A DNA stretch of 64,000 bases from an uncultured Aquimarina sp. GTDB taxonomy: Bacteria > Bacteroidota > Bacteroidia > Flavobacteriales > Flavobacteriaceae. Each line of letters opens with the position of its first letter. The stretch's first letter is position 1. Positions 37,986 to 47,203 of this stretch are shown piece by piece. The notes under the pieces were generated by a model, which did no database searches, was not told where the DNA came from, and saw only the letters and a list, made by a program, of their open reading frames with translations. The translations under genes were made by a program, and so were the position numbers. Location: assembly GCA_947498935.1 (NCBI GenBank), contig CANMMM010000001.1, positions 248,001 to 312,000 of the forward strand, given 5' to 3'.

Positions 37986-38951
37986 ATGGCTAAGATATCC
38001 GCCGCAGAAGTTAACAAATTAAGAAAAGCTACAGGTGCAGGAATGATGGACTGCAAAAAAGCACTTGTCGAAGCAGAAGGAGATTTCGACAAAGCAATAG
38101 AAGTACTACGTAAAAAAGGACAAAAAGTTGCCGCAAAAAGAGCGGATCGCGAGTCTTCTGAAGGTGCTGCTATTGCCAAAGTAAACGCAGACAACACTGC
38201 TGGTGTATCTATTGTACTAGGATGTGAAACTGACTTCGTGGGTAAAAACGATAGCTTCGTATCACTAGCGAACGAATTAGCTGAATTAGCATTAAACTAC
38301 AGCACTAAAGAAGAATTTTTAGCTGCCGACTTCGGAGGCATGAGTGTTGCTGATAAATTAGTAGAGCAAACAGGAGTAATCGGAGAAAAACTAGAGATCA
38401 ACGCCTTCTCTAAAGTTGAAGCTCCTTACGTAGGTTCCTATGTACATATCAATAAAATTGCAGCACTTGTAGGACTTTCTGCTAAAGTAGACAAAGCAGA
38501 CGTATTAGCTAAAGATTTAGCAATGCAAATTGCTTCTATGGGAGCTACCACACTTTCTTACAAAGACTTTGATCCTGCATACGTAGCCTCTGAAACAGAA
38601 GCTAGAATCGCAGTAATCGAAAAAGACAATGAAGAACTAGGACGTTTAGGAAAAACGCTTAAAAACGTACCTAAATTCATCTCTATGTCTCAACTTACTG
38701 AAGATGTATTAGCACAAGCAGAGGAAGATGCTAAAGCAGAATTGAAAGCAGAAGGAAAGCCGGAAAAAATCTGGGATAGAATCCTACCTGGTAAAATGGA
38801 TCGTTTTATCTCTGACAACACTACTTTAGATAAAGAACAGTGTTTATTAGATCAAAACTTTATCAAAGACGAAAAAATAAATGTTTCGAAATACGTAGCA
38901 TCTTACGGAGACGTAGCCATTACTACTTTCGAGAGAGTAACACTAGGATAA
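37986..38951 (+). CDS. tsf: Translation elongation factor Ts
   Basis: A 321-residue guanine-nucleotide exchange factor for EF-Tu. The N-terminal UBA-like domain and signature are clear (VNKLRKATGAGMMDCKKALV), then ETDFVG.NDSF and two core subdomains. The length fits Bacteroidota EF-Ts. In most related genomes pyrH and frr follow closely; here the conjugation-type block intervenes. Confidence 0.97.
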   Translation: MAKISAAEVNKLRKATGAGMMDCKKALVEAEGDFDKAIEVLRKKGQKVAAKRADRESSEGAAIAKVNADNTAGVSIVLGCETDFVGKNDSFVSLANELAELALNYSTKEEFLAADFGGMSVADKLVEQTGVIGEKLEINAFSKVEAPYVGSYVHINKIAALVGLSAKVDKADVLAKDLAMQIASMGATTLSYKDFDPAYVASETEARIAVIEKDNEELGRLGKTLKNVPKFISMSQLTEDVLAQAEEDAKAELKAEGKPEKIWDRILPGKMDRFISDNTTLDKEQCLLDQNFIKDEKINVSKYVASYGDVAITTFERVTLG

Positions 38952-39015
38952 TACCTTCACATAGTAGTTGTATACTTTTTAATTCTTTATTAAGTATACA
39001 GCTCTCTGTAAAAAA

Positions 39016-39048
39016 ACAAAAAGCCGCTTCGATTGAAGCGGCTTTTTT
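39016..39048 (+). terminator. Intrinsic terminator of tsf
   Basis: AAAAAGCCGCTTC and GAAGCGGCTTTTTT pair around GATT; strong GC stem with T-run. It marks the end of the rplM-tsf operon. Confidence 0.92.
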
Positions 39049-39554
39049 CGTCATTTTTCAAAATGTTTTTCTATTTCATGTCCAGATGCTCTATAAACAT
39101 TTTGGACCCCTCCAAAATGTCACCCCAAAAAAATAAAAGAACTGGCTCCCCAACCAGAACTTCCATAAAAACACATCACACTTAGGCAAATGTGCACCTT
39201 ATAAAAGAGCTTCTATTCACTATTTCAAAAAACATTCCTCATCCCCCTTCTCATTTTTTAATTTCCCTGCTGCAAATCTATAACATTACCTAAATCCTAC
39301 CAAAAAAACCCTAAGGGGAAAACAACCCTTTTTTACACCGGTAAACACCTTATCTATTAATTATCAAAACAATAAGCAACAAAAAAACATCTTTTCAATG
39401 TAATCAAGCATCTCATACAAACTAATACTAAATTACCCTCATTCTTACACACCTCCCATTTATTACACCAAGCACCCCACTAATGAACTGACCACCAATA
39501 AATCCAGTAGCTAAATGTATCTTTAAACAACGTAATCCCTTAAAAGCAATAGTT

Positions 39555-39680
39555 ATGAAAACACATGCAGACACTAAAACAGAGGAGAAAAATAAAGAAG
39601 TAAACAAAAAGCACAATGACACGATCGCCAAGCAAATCATTCAATTTGCCAAGGCTGCTGCTTATGCCATACACAGATAA
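39555..39680 (+). CDS. Candidate small protein, 41 aa, unknown
   Basis: A short frame starting ATG at 39555 and ending TAA at 39680. The product is highly charged at the N-terminus (MKTHADTKTEEKNKEVNKKH) and ends in a short amphipathic helix (IAKQIIQFAKAAAYAIHR). A TATCTTTA box lies about 45 bases upstream and a good intrinsic terminator 20 bases downstream, so this is a plausible transcription unit. It may equally be a small RNA gene. No family recognised. Confidence 0.4.
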   Translation: MKTHADTKTEEKNKEVNKKHNDTIAKQIIQFAKAAAYAIHR

Positions 39681-39700
39681 AAAAACTTTTTACTCCCCTT

Positions 39701-39753
39701 ACCAGCGCACTTCTAATTTGCACAACACCCTAAGAAGTAGCGCTGGTTTTTTT
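39701..39753 (+). terminator. Intrinsic terminator after the 41-aa candidate gene
   Basis: ACCAGCGCACTTCT pairs with AGAAGTAGCGCTGGT (one bulged A), followed by TTTTTTT. Confidence 0.8.
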
Positions 39754-39773
39754 ATGCCCTAAAACTAGTATTT

Positions 39774-39861
39774 GGGCGTTACCACAGGGGTCGGGCTATC
39801 CACTATATCTTTTTTGTTTTTCCTAAAAAACAAAAAAGGATGCCGTTCCTATCCCTAACGC
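39774..39861 (+). repeat. REP-like dispersed repeat, copy 5 (subtype A)
   Basis: It begins GGGCGTTACCACAGGGGTC and ends CTATCCCTAACGC, with the hairpin centre ATCTTTTTTGTTTTTCC/AAAACAAAAAAGGAT. It lies in the spacer after tsf, 3' of traG. Confidence 0.9.
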
Positions 39862-39903
39862 AAAGACAAACACTTCACTCACCTTAAACTACTACTACCT
39901 TAT

Positions 39904-40069
39904 GAAATAGGCTTACACTTTTTTTTTGCAATTTGCCGTAAAAACGATCTTTTACACCCAAATTTTACAATTTTTGATTTTTCGAGCGCTTACTATGAAA
40001 CAAAAAATATTGAGCTTACTCACAAAACCTTGAAATGTTCACTGAAATCAAAAAAAATCAAACCTCTTC
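39904..40069 (+). mobile_element. MITE-like element, copy C (degenerate)
   Basis: It keeps the inner blocks AAACGATCTTTTACACCCAAA and TTTTCGAGCGCTTACTATG and the right-hand CACTGAAATCAAAAAAA, about 166 bp, but both ends are mutated away from GAAGTGATTT. It lies directly downstream of traG. Confidence 0.6.
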
Positions 40070-40175
40070 TATAACAAAAAAAAAGAAACGATACACAAAG
40101 ACATTACCTCTGCATACCGCTTCTCAAAATAAACGAGTGCTACTTCTTATCATTTCGTCATAGCTACCCTCTCCA

Positions 40176-42527
40176 CTAACTTACTCTCTTCTCTACAAAC
40201 TCATTAATTGCCAATTTCATATTCTTATGTTCATTATACATTCCATAAATCAACTTATTTTCATCTGCATTAGACGTATAACACGCATAGCGTTCTGGCG
40301 AAACATTTACCTTATAGACATTAGACTTACTCCCCACTTTTACAAAAACCTCTCTTTTGTTAGTAGAAAATAATTTTTCTAAATCCGATTCACTAAATGA
40401 CAAATGCTGAGCAAACTTATCCTTAGATGCCATTTTCTTTTTATGAGATAGCAGAATCATCGTATCCGTATTATTAATCATTGCAGGCCCTGCTACTGTC
40501 TCTAGAATATCTTCTATATCTTGTGTAGCAATCGCTACCTCGCCATAAAACTTTCGTACTGTTTTGTATAGATATTTTATAAACTCTGCCATATCCCCCT
40601 TAGAAATCGGTTTCCAACACTCATCTATAAAAATTGACTTTTTTACATCAGGCAGTCGCCTAATTTTTTCCATAATCAAATCAATACACAACATAGTCAC
40701 CAAAGGGAATAAAACAGGATGATCCTTTATATTATCCATTTCAAAAACGATAAAACGCTCCGACAATAAATCCACAGGCTCCTCTGCATTCAGCACCTGT
40801 CCGTATTTTCCATCATGAAAATCGCGTATCGATAATTTAAAACTATCCTTATCAAAATAGTTCGCCTCATGATCCAACACTTCATTCGCAATCACAAATT
40901 CATAAAAAGTAGACATCGATGGCTTAATTTCTGAATGCTGCCCTAAATATTTATAATAGGCATCTATATACAGTGCTATAATTTGTTTCTCTTCGCGCTT
41001 ATACGGGTCATATCCTTTCCACAAAAACAATATAAGCGACACCAAAAACTCCTTTTTATCTACATTGATTGTTTTTTCTCGAATAAAAAATGGATTAAAC
41101 TGCAAAGGGGCAGACACCTCGTATGAATAATACGCTCCATTCACCAAATGACACAGCTTCTTATAAGAATTTCCAATATCAATCATTACGATATGATGTC
41201 CCTGTTCATAATACTGACTCGCGATATGATTAACTAAAAAAGATTTTCCCGTACCAGATGGACCAAAAATAAGTCGATTTCGATTTACAATCAATCCTCT
41301 TTTCAAGGGCTCGTCCCACAAGTCTAAACGCAATGGCGCATAGTTTTTTCGATCACACAATACAATTCCATCCTTATTCGTGTCGTAATAACTTTCAAAA
41401 TTCAATAATAGCGTAGCATGTTTTGATACCCCTATAAACTTAAATTCCTCTGGCACAAATCCTGCAGCACCTGGGCAATTGTAAAAAAAGACATCCTTAA
41501 CCGCATACTTTACATGATATGGAGACATACCTAACCTTCTAAATGCATTTTCTGTCTGCGTTCTATCATGCTCTAACTTAGCCTCCCGATCATTCCACAC
41601 AATCAAGCTATAATGTTGCTTTATAAATAGCAATTCATCCTCTATCGCATTTTCTACAAGCTCCTCGATCTGATCATGAATAATCTCGTTCTCTTTTGAT
41701 AAAATTGCTAAACTCTTAAACTGATTCAGTTTTGTCTTTAGTTTCGAAAAAATCTTTTCTGACCTATCAATAAAAATTACCTGATTATAAATATGATTAC
41801 ACTCTAGCCCTATACTAATAGGCTGGATAAAAGGAATCTGAAAATCTGTTTTTGCCGTAGAGAAATCCGTATTCTTAGTAGTACTATTCATCTGTATTGG
41901 CAACTGCTCATTAGACATTAATGAATAAATCTCACCCGTTTTAGACCCTACTTTTAGTTGTTTATCCACAAAAATGTCCTGCAACACATCTGTAGGCTCT
42001 GGAGAAAGCGAAAAATACTTCCCCACCAATTCTATCAACTGATCATTTTTGAGTCGCTGAATCGCAAAAAAATCTTCCTTGATTAAAAAGGACATACTAC
42101 TATGCACCCGTTTTAAAAACTGATCTACATCAGTCAAGTGTTTTTTCAATACATCACCCCCCTTGCTGATACTCGCTTTACTCTTTGCATCATTCGTAAT
42201 AATCAAATAACAGGAATGTGTAAGCTTTGGCTTCTCATAAAAAAACTGATTATCACTTCTAGACAGCACACTCTCTGTATCAGTCACATTCTCTTTGATT
42301 TTATCTACAAAAAAGAAATCCTGCTTCTGTACAATAGTCCCCTCTGGCAACGAACGTATAAACCGATCAAATAAATCATTAATCCTACCAATACCATGCT
42401 TATCCAACGAGTATAACTCTGGTAACTTCAATTCATATACAATACTAATATCTCCTTTTTTAGAGATCAACAAATCCTGCTCTACTGCATAAATCGGAAA
42501 AATCTTTTCTATATTTACATTTTTCAT
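40176..42527 (-). CDS. traG: Conjugative-transfer ATPase, TraG (VirB4-like) family
   Basis: A 783-residue VirB4-type ATPase of the Bacteroidota conjugation (CTnDOT Tra) system. I use the ATG at 42527 (MKNVNIEKIFPIYAVEQDLL), which matches family starts; the frame extends 29 codons further but overlaps traM. The N-terminal half has the VirB4 N domain. The ATPase has Walker A GPSGTGKSFLVNH and Walker B SIFIDECW, followed by the AIATQDIEDI motif typical of VirB4. It energises pilus or channel assembly at the inner membrane. Last gene of the four-gene minus-strand operon, four bases after traM. The frame is intact with no sign of decay. Confidence 0.9.
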   Translation of the reverse strand: MKNVNIEKIFPIYAVEQDLLISKKGDISIVYELKLPELYSLDKHGIGRINDLFDRFIRSLPEGTIVQKQDFFFVDKIKENVTDTESVLSRSDNQFFYEKPKLTHSCYLIITNDAKSKASISKGGDVLKKHLTDVDQFLKRVHSSMSFLIKEDFFAIQRLKNDQLIELVGKYFSLSPEPTDVLQDIFVDKQLKVGSKTGEIYSLMSNEQLPIQMNSTTKNTDFSTAKTDFQIPFIQPISIGLECNHIYNQVIFIDRSEKIFSKLKTKLNQFKSLAILSKENEIIHDQIEELVENAIEDELLFIKQHYSLIVWNDREAKLEHDRTQTENAFRRLGMSPYHVKYAVKDVFFYNCPGAAGFVPEEFKFIGVSKHATLLLNFESYYDTNKDGIVLCDRKNYAPLRLDLWDEPLKRGLIVNRNRLIFGPSGTGKSFLVNHIASQYYEQGHHIVMIDIGNSYKKLCHLVNGAYYSYEVSAPLQFNPFFIREKTINVDKKEFLVSLILFLWKGYDPYKREEKQIIALYIDAYYKYLGQHSEIKPSMSTFYEFVIANEVLDHEANYFDKDSFKLSIRDFHDGKYGQVLNAEEPVDLLSERFIVFEMDNIKDHPVLFPLVTMLCIDLIMEKIRRLPDVKKSIFIDECWKPISKGDMAEFIKYLYKTVRKFYGEVAIATQDIEDILETVAGPAMINNTDTMILLSHKKKMASKDKFAQHLSFSESDLEKLFSTNKREVFVKVGSKSNVYKVNVSPERYACYTSNADENKLIYGMYNEHKNMKLAINEFVEKRVS

Positions 42528-42531
42528 CGTC

Positions 42532-43593
42532 CTATAAATTTTGTGTATTAATATGAATCCATAAATGATATTTTCTAGGCAATAGCACTCTTCGCTTATC
42601 AAACAATTCATCACCTACCTCCTTAATTCCAGATAACAATGCTATATTTTTAGCATCTTCTAGATTCACATCATTTCCACCACCAAAAGCACTCTGATTT
42701 GTCCCTCTAGTATATGCGTATTCAAATACATCTTTACTAACTTTAGATGGAATTTTATACCAAGACCTATTTCCTAAATGAATTCCTTGTCTCCCATCAA
42801 AATCATAAATATTAAAACTTAGTGGATAAATTTTATCCCCTGCTTTATAACTATGAATATCAATCGTCAACCGATCGCTATTCCCAAATGCAGCTTTCCC
42901 GTACAACACTGCCCCATTAGGAATCTCTAGACCAGAGGACGCTATCCGAATAGACTTTTTAGTCCTAATCGCCACAGTACTTCCCTGCACTATTACACCA
43001 TGATCTACTGTTTCTGCAGGTACTAAATCTAATGCTTGATTATCGCCAGAATCCCCTGCCCCATAAAAACGAGCAGGTAGCGTCTGATTAAACGTAGCAT
43101 CTACAATATCATCCTCTGGCACCACCACCTTAGATACTTTTTTTACACGTTTTTCAGCCTTTTTAGTAGCCCCTCCGTTAGAAGATTGCGACATCCCTTG
43201 CTGAGACGTTGCTTCATATTGTTTTTGAATCTCTAATATTTCTTCCAACTCATCCTCATATTGTTTCTGAGAACCTCCATACGCACCGCCTTTATCTCCT
43301 AACATTGCAGCCGTTAAATCCGAAGAAACACCACCTCCTGTGGCAGCCACTTCCTGCTCTTTAAACTTCAGTTTCACTAGTTGATCATCTCCCTTTTCCT
43401 GATTGTACTGCTCTATTTTAGAAACACTCTCTATTTCTTCTTCACTTATATCTGGCGTAGCAATCAAAAATTGCTGCTCTTCAGACAAATGATCATCTTT
43501 AGACGGAAACAACACCATCTTGATAAACACCCCCGCAACAATCAAAAAAGCAACAAAGGCGGCTATGATTTTAATTTTCTTTTCTTTTTCCAT
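42532..43593 (-). CDS. traM: Conjugative-transfer protein TraM (VirB10-like)
   Basis: A 353-residue protein with an N-terminal transmembrane helix (IKIIAAFVAFLIVAGVFI), a long acidic/Gln-rich periplasmic linker, and a C-terminal TraM domain (~residues 180-353; VQGSTVAIRTKKSIRI, PNGAVLYGKAAFGNSDRLTI, GIHLGNRSWY). This is the Bacteroidota counterpart of VirB10, which spans the periplasm in a type IV secretion channel. It lies between the M23 peptidase gene and traG. TraM usually comes with TraN, TraJ, TraK and others, none of which is present in the window. Confidence 0.85.
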   Translation of the reverse strand: MEKEKKIKIIAAFVAFLIVAGVFIKMVLFPSKDDHLSEEQQFLIATPDISEEEIESVSKIEQYNQEKGDDQLVKLKFKEQEVAATGGGVSSDLTAAMLGDKGGAYGGSQKQYEDELEEILEIQKQYEATSQQGMSQSSNGGATKKAEKRVKKVSKVVVPEDDIVDATFNQTLPARFYGAGDSGDNQALDLVPAETVDHGVIVQGSTVAIRTKKSIRIASSGLEIPNGAVLYGKAAFGNSDRLTIDIHSYKAGDKIYPLSFNIYDFDGRQGIHLGNRSWYKIPSKVSKDVFEYAYTRGTNQSAFGGGNDVNLEDAKNIALLSGIKEVGDELFDKRRVLLPRKYHLWIHINTQNL

Positions 43594-43640
43594 TGAGTTT
43601 ATTTTTAATTCTTAATTCATTTTCATTGTCTACTATCAAG

Positions 43641-44165
43641 CTATTTTGTATCCGTACGTTCACTCCTTCTTGCCTTTAGCATTTTCCAGAACAAGAACGG
43701 ATCTACTTTTTTATTTCTAATCCATATTTCATAATGCAAGTGAGGACCTGTCGCTACACCTGTTGCTCCTACCGTGCCAATCACAGCACCTTTTTGTATG
43801 TATGTACCTTCATACACCATGCGTCCTGCTAAGTGTGCATACAACGTTTTTACTTGATTCGCATGCTGCACTACTATGACATTTCCATACCCTTTTTCAT
43901 ACCGAGATTTTAACACCACTCCATTTGATGCCGCATACACTTCCGCACCATAAGGAGCTGTTATATCGATACCTTCATGCTTTTTAAATTTACCTTGTAC
44001 TGGATGCACTCTATAGCCATATCCCGAAGAAATACGTGTAGCAGTTGTAATGCTCAAAGGAAATCTCAATGATAATTGTTTAGTAACAGGCACTGACTGA
44101 AGCAAAGACTGTACTAAAAACACACCTTTAACTAGCCAAAACAATGATTGATATACAGCTCCCAT
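43641..44165 (-). CDS. M23 family peptidoglycan metallopeptidase
   Basis: A 174-residue LytM-type endopeptidase with a hydrophobic N-terminus acting as signal or anchor. The zinc site is complete: HEGID in the first motif (KKHEGIDITAPYG) and HLHYE in the last (GPHLHYEIW), with the conserved GYGN..VVQHAN and LYAHL (catalytic His). It cuts peptide cross-links in peptidoglycan. It starts two bases after the coupling-protein gene, so it probably opens the cell wall for the transfer channel, the part played by VirB1 lytic transglycosylases elsewhere. Confidence 0.88.
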   Translation of the reverse strand: MGAVYQSLFWLVKGVFLVQSLLQSVPVTKQLSLRFPLSITTATRISSGYGYRVHPVQGKFKKHEGIDITAPYGAEVYAASNGVVLKSRYEKGYGNVIVVQHANQVKTLYAHLAGRMVYEGTYIQKGAVIGTVGATGVATGPHLHYEIWIRNKKVDPFLFWKMLKARRSERTDTK

Positions 44166-44167
44166 AC

Positions 44168-46108
44168 CTACTCTTCTTCTGTTGGCATCATTGCACCAGC
44201 CTCTATTCTATACAATTCATTCGCTACGATGATATCTATTTCCTTAATAATCCTACTAAAATTTCCATCTACAATAGCATCTAAATCCGTCGACTCATCA
44301 AACACATCTGGAATAGGCTTTTTTACTTGATCCGTACGCTTATCTACTTTTATTTTTCCTCTAAATATTTTTCGATCAATCTCCTCCCCAAAGTTATCCG
44401 CCACAACTCCTACAAACTCTCCCTGAGACAACTGAGAAATAGTAGCTACTGGAATCACAAATTCTAAACTTTCATTAATTGAATACGAAGTATTTCCAGT
44501 ATCGACAGATATGTTTTTTAGCTTTTGCTTCTTCTTACCAAAAATCTCTTGTAATTTCGTAGCAGTACCGCTTCGTACTGAACCACTGAATACATTCCCT
44601 ACTATATTAAAAATCGTTTCCGCAATCTTATCGCCATAATCACGCTTTAACTGTTCTAAATCTTGCATCCCAATCGTAGTAGAAATTTTATTCGACCTTG
44701 CAGTTGCAATCAGATTATCCAAGCCCATAAAATACATCGTCGGCAACTCATCAATAAGCACGGAACATGGTTGCATATTTTGCTTATTAATTTCTTTTAG
44801 CAGCTGCGTACTCACCAATCCTAGAGCAGGCGAATTTGTAGTCTGTGTACTCGGTGAATTCGCTACAATAAGTATTGTGGGATTTTTAGGGTCGTTTATA
44901 TTCAAAGGGATATTCAATTCTGGATATACATTATTCCCCATTACCCAGAACAACTCTTTAGTCGCTAATTGCGATAATGGAATTCTGGCAGTAGCCGTCT
45001 GTCCTGACAATTGCTCAAAAGCTTGTTTCTCTAACGCATCCGCAAAAGGGGTCATAAAAAACTTCAACTCCGGATATTGCATAAAAATCCGAAACACCTT
45101 TTCATCCGGACACGAGGCCAATGTAATCGCATGCGGCAATGTACAAAACTTACCCCCCTTGTAGATTTTTAAAAAATAAATACAACATGCAAAATAAGAA
45201 ATCGCTGAAAGCGCAAAGAAATCTTTTTTAGTAATCCATTCTTTATTTAGATTAAACAACACTGTCTGTGAAGCTTCGATAGCATCTGCCGCTTTTCGAA
45301 TTAAATCGGGACTTATTGGATTAACAAAATTTGACTTTGACAAATCATCCAAAGAAATTACCGAAAATTTAGGTGTTACCTTGTATCGATCTTTGTAATA
45401 TTCAAAAAACGCATATGTTTCTTTGGCCAATGATGGAAATTTAAAATCATACACCATCATCGTAAATTGTTTCTGAATATGCTGACGTATGTATTCTTCG
45501 ATCACAGAATAAGACTTACCAGACCCAGGTGTCCCCAATACCATCGTAGCACGAAATGGATTTACTACATTGATAGTCCCATTATCTGTTTTAAAATTTA
45601 CAGAATAAGGGTTGGTTTTCACACCACTCTCTTGTTTAAAAATTTGATTTTTTTCGTTAAACTCATCTTTATGGCCATAAAAGTCAAAATGCCTTCGAAC
45701 TTCCATAAACCCCCAAATAAAGAACAGAAAGGATGCCAAAGAAATTGTACTATATAAATACATCGGCATAGGCAACAATGGATGCAAGACAAAAACAGAT
45801 AAAGAAACTAATGCAATCAAAAACATATAGTATTTTGTTCCTTCCTCCTCTGGCTTTCTTTTGGTTTTAAAACCAAAAGAAACGAGCACGAAAATACCTG
45901 TAACTACTAATTTTATCAATACAGGAACCCGAAACAGGTAAAAGTTAGTATACATATATCGTACTCCTTTATTAATTAGCACATACGTCATACCTCTTTC
46001 TTTAAAAAAATCATAAAAAGAAAAATACACATCATACACCAATAACAGAATACATATAAAAAAAGCTACTATGATCAAAAAATCTATGGGCAGTTTATCG
46101 TCTTTCAT
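44168..46108 (-). CDS. Type IV coupling protein (MobC/VirD4-like ATPase)
   Basis: A 646-residue membrane ATPase of the Bacteroidota type IV coupling-protein family (called MobC on CTnDOT). About four transmembrane helices lie in residues 1-~145. Walker A is LGTPGSGKSYSVIEEYI; Walker B is CSVLIDELPTMYFMG; the following TTIGMQDLEQL segment is typical of VirD4/TraG-type couplers. It delivers DNA or protein substrates to a type IV channel. First gene of the operon with the M23 peptidase, traM and traG. No relaxase gene is next to it. The frame is intact. Confidence 0.87.
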   Translation of the reverse strand: MKDDKLPIDFLIIVAFFICILLLVYDVYFSFYDFFKERGMTYVLINKGVRYMYTNFYLFRVPVLIKLVVTGIFVLVSFGFKTKRKPEEEGTKYYMFLIALVSLSVFVLHPLLPMPMYLYSTISLASFLFFIWGFMEVRRHFDFYGHKDEFNEKNQIFKQESGVKTNPYSVNFKTDNGTINVVNPFRATMVLGTPGSGKSYSVIEEYIRQHIQKQFTMMVYDFKFPSLAKETYAFFEYYKDRYKVTPKFSVISLDDLSKSNFVNPISPDLIRKAADAIEASQTVLFNLNKEWITKKDFFALSAISYFACCIYFLKIYKGGKFCTLPHAITLASCPDEKVFRIFMQYPELKFFMTPFADALEKQAFEQLSGQTATARIPLSQLATKELFWVMGNNVYPELNIPLNINDPKNPTILIVANSPSTQTTNSPALGLVSTQLLKEINKQNMQPCSVLIDELPTMYFMGLDNLIATARSNKISTTIGMQDLEQLKRDYGDKIAETIFNIVGNVFSGSVRSGTATKLQEIFGKKKQKLKNISVDTGNTSYSINESLEFVIPVATISQLSQGEFVGVVADNFGEEIDRKIFRGKIKVDKRTDQVKKPIPDVFDESTDLDAIVDGNFSRIIKEIDIIVANELYRIEAGAMMPTEEE

Positions 46109-47155
46109 AACACTATAAGATTATACAAAATAGTTATACTCACACCTCCTATTTCTAACACACAGAATACATGTGATTTGAAATCAAAATTAAAGCTATT
46201 ACATGGGTGAGCACATAGTGATGTAATAAGTGGGTGCTTTTAGGATATATCTGTACAAACTGTTTCTGAAATACTAATTGAAGCATTTTAGAATCTCTAA
46301 TACGGCAAAGAAAAACCTATAGCAATATGATAGAAAGAATAAGGTATTATAGAGGGATTCAAACCTCCTTATGAAGCAACTTCAAAAAAAAGAGGTTGCT
46401 ACTATTCGTAACAACCTCTCGACAAAATGAATAACATAAACTAAAACATGTACCTTAGTATAAGGCTGTTAATTCATTAAAATGTAATACTATTAACAAG
46501 GTGTTTTGCACAACCACGCCTATCAGATTACATTTTTAGATAAGGGCTATCTTGTTATCTAACAAAGTCTTTTGAGCGCCCACAACGCATTTAACGCTTT
46601 TATACAAAAAAACTCATTATCAAAAAGATACAGATTCAATATTAGTCTTTTTTCAGTAACACCACAAGTACTAAATATAATTATTTAAGCACTTTTACTT
46701 GAACTGACAAAAAACAACTAAATAAAAAAACAATGTATTTTTTATCTTGTTAGCAACAAGCCAGATATTCAAATACTCCCATTTTTGAATATCCTATTAC
46801 TACAAATGTAACGACTCACTTAAGATTCACACATCATAATTACACAAAGAACCCTAAAGAGTGTATAACACTGCATTTAGAGTGTATAAACGTCATCAAT
46901 AGGGCTAATTATTGTATCAAATTCATTTTTTTTGATATAAAAAATTGTTTTTCAGACATAAAGAAGCAATCACAAATAGCAGAAAACCTCTTTTTTATAG
47001 CTAGTAGCATACTATAAATTGTGTTGCAAACTCACACATAACACTTACTACTTCATTTGATCAGAATTTCATACCATTTTGTAAAAACAAAAACTCTATC
47101 TTGCAAAAACAAAACATCGCACCTAATTAACAAAGTAGTTTATACTGAAACTATT
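46109..47155. other. Long non-coding stretch upstream of the transfer operon
   Basis: About 1 kb without a credible gene. It contains a minus-oriented terminator (46384-46419), a perfect 10-bp inverted repeat GATATTCAAA/TTTGAATATC (46764-46773, 46784-46793), the dyad CTTGTTAGCAACAAG (46746-46760) and two direct repeats AGAGTGTATAA exactly 21 bp apart (46858-46868, 46879-46889). These could be regulator sites or part of a transfer origin. Confidence 0.5.
46384..46419 (-). terminator. Minus-strand intrinsic terminator with no assigned gene
   Basis: On the minus strand AGAGGTTG (46419-46412) pairs with CAACCTCT (46398-46391), followed by TTTTTTTTG. It would stop a transcript coming from the 46420-47150 spacer before it reaches the coupling-protein gene at 46108, so it may mark a small RNA or an attenuator. 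Confidence 0.65.
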
Positions 47156-47183
47156 TTGTAAATTGAGAATATCGTTATATTTG
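47156..47183 (+). promoter_or_regulatory. Promoter of pyrH-frr
   Basis: TTG (47156-47158), 17 bases, then TATATTTG (47176-47183), 20 bases before the pyrH ATG. pyrH therefore does not depend on transcription from tsf. Confidence 0.75.
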
Positions 47184-47203
47184 CAGCACAGTACAATCAT
47201 AAG

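Noticed and set aside
38952..47203. Direct repeats (att sites) and an integrase at the edges of the transfer region
   Set aside because: No matching repeats were found by eye at the two edges, no tRNA is adjacent, and no integrase or relaxase frame exists, so a complete mobile element could not be called.
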